In this document: in pieces, positions 20,981 to 21,051 of the stretch
Layout of the letters: the number at the start of each line of letters is the position of its first letter
Numbering within the stretch: position 1 is the stretch's first letter
The notes under the pieces: model-generated
Told to the model about the DNA's origin: nothing
The model's database searches: none
Seen by the model: the letters and a program-made list of their open reading frames with translations, nothing else
Assembly (NCBI GenBank): GCA_038276395.1
Contig: JBBQAA010000033.1
Location: forward strand, 1 to 21,051
Origin: JBBQAA01 sp038276395
GTDB taxonomy: Bacteria; Actinomycetota; Thermoleophilia; Solirubrobacterales; Solirubrobacteraceae
Length of the DNA: 21,051 nucleotides
Reading direction: 5' to 3'
Made by a program: the position numbers and the translations under genes

Positions 20981-21051
20981 CCGTCGGGAACTCGCCGGGG
21001 GGGCCGGGGCTGACCGAGAGCTCGTGTACGTCGAACCCCGACGTCTCGAGC
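20906..21051 (-). CDS. Possible convergent gene fragment entering from the right edge
   Basis: Read on the minus strand from the edge, this stretch gives a protein-like sequence (TSGFDVHELSVSPGPPGEF, then VNGYFLGTAGEPVLPPLDLL) without stops. Counting the 50 register-aligned codons from 20901, 45 third positions are G/C on the minus strand, against 37 of 50 for the competing plus-strand coiled-coil frame. That favours minus-strand coding. Past about 20905 the minus frame turns into Arg/Pro-rich noise running on to 20625, where it overlaps good plus-strand coding. The two readings exclude each other. No function can be assigned. Confidence 0.3.

Overview
The window is very GC-rich, with strongly G/C-biased third codon positions and frequent GTG starts. 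Most neighbouring genes in the same direction overlap by the four bases GTGA. Gene content, the style of the secreted proteins and apparent leaderless starts suggest a deep-branching actinobacterium of the Thermoleophilia / Solirubrobacterales type. That assignment is inferred from sequence style and rests on no search.

Left part (1-5316): the 5' part of a secreted protein gene running off the left edge on the minus strand, a divergent metal-dependent amidohydrolase with an unexplained C-terminal extension, an exported penicillin-acylase-family Ntn hydrolase, and a small SAM-dependent methyltransferase. These are probably accessory or house-keeping genes flanking a glycan locus.

Central part (5423-16761): a surface-polysaccharide locus. 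One minus-strand operon (11517 down to 5423) reads GT2-like glycosyltransferase, stand-alone response-regulator receiver, two GT4 glycosyltransferases, a small exported protein with a C-terminal membrane anchor, and an O-antigen ligase/polymerase-like membrane protein with a TPR-like tail. A divergent plus-strand pair (11547-13549) encodes a GT2 and a GT4 enzyme. Facing it is a minus-strand set (16761 down to 13663): a WecG/TagA/CpsF glycosyltransferase, a UDP-sugar dehydrogenase and an NAD-dependent sugar epimerase/dehydratase. Together these could oxidise and epimerise a nucleotide sugar, assemble a repeat unit on a lipid carrier, and polymerise or ligate it outside the membrane. No flippase or initiating phosphoglycosyl transferase is visible.

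Right part (17080-21051): one very large glycosyltransferase gene (GT4, then GT2, then a GT2-like domain lacking its acidic motif, then an actinobacterial C-terminal domain) is broken by three frame changes. A small hypothetical gene follows, and its reading frame also breaks near 20905. Either this end of the sequence has indel errors or the gene is decaying. The last ~150 bases are ambiguous: both strands can be read as protein, and codon-position composition favours the minus strand.

Non-coding highlights: a nonamer, GGTAGCGTC, occurs 8-11 bases before three ATG starts. Related TAnnnT boxes precede two more starts, and two such boxes overlap back-to-back in a 29-base divergent gap. This fits leaderless transcription. 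Several hairpins lie across or just after stop codons, none with a T-tract. No tRNA, rRNA, CRISPR array, insertion sequence or convincing riboswitch was seen.
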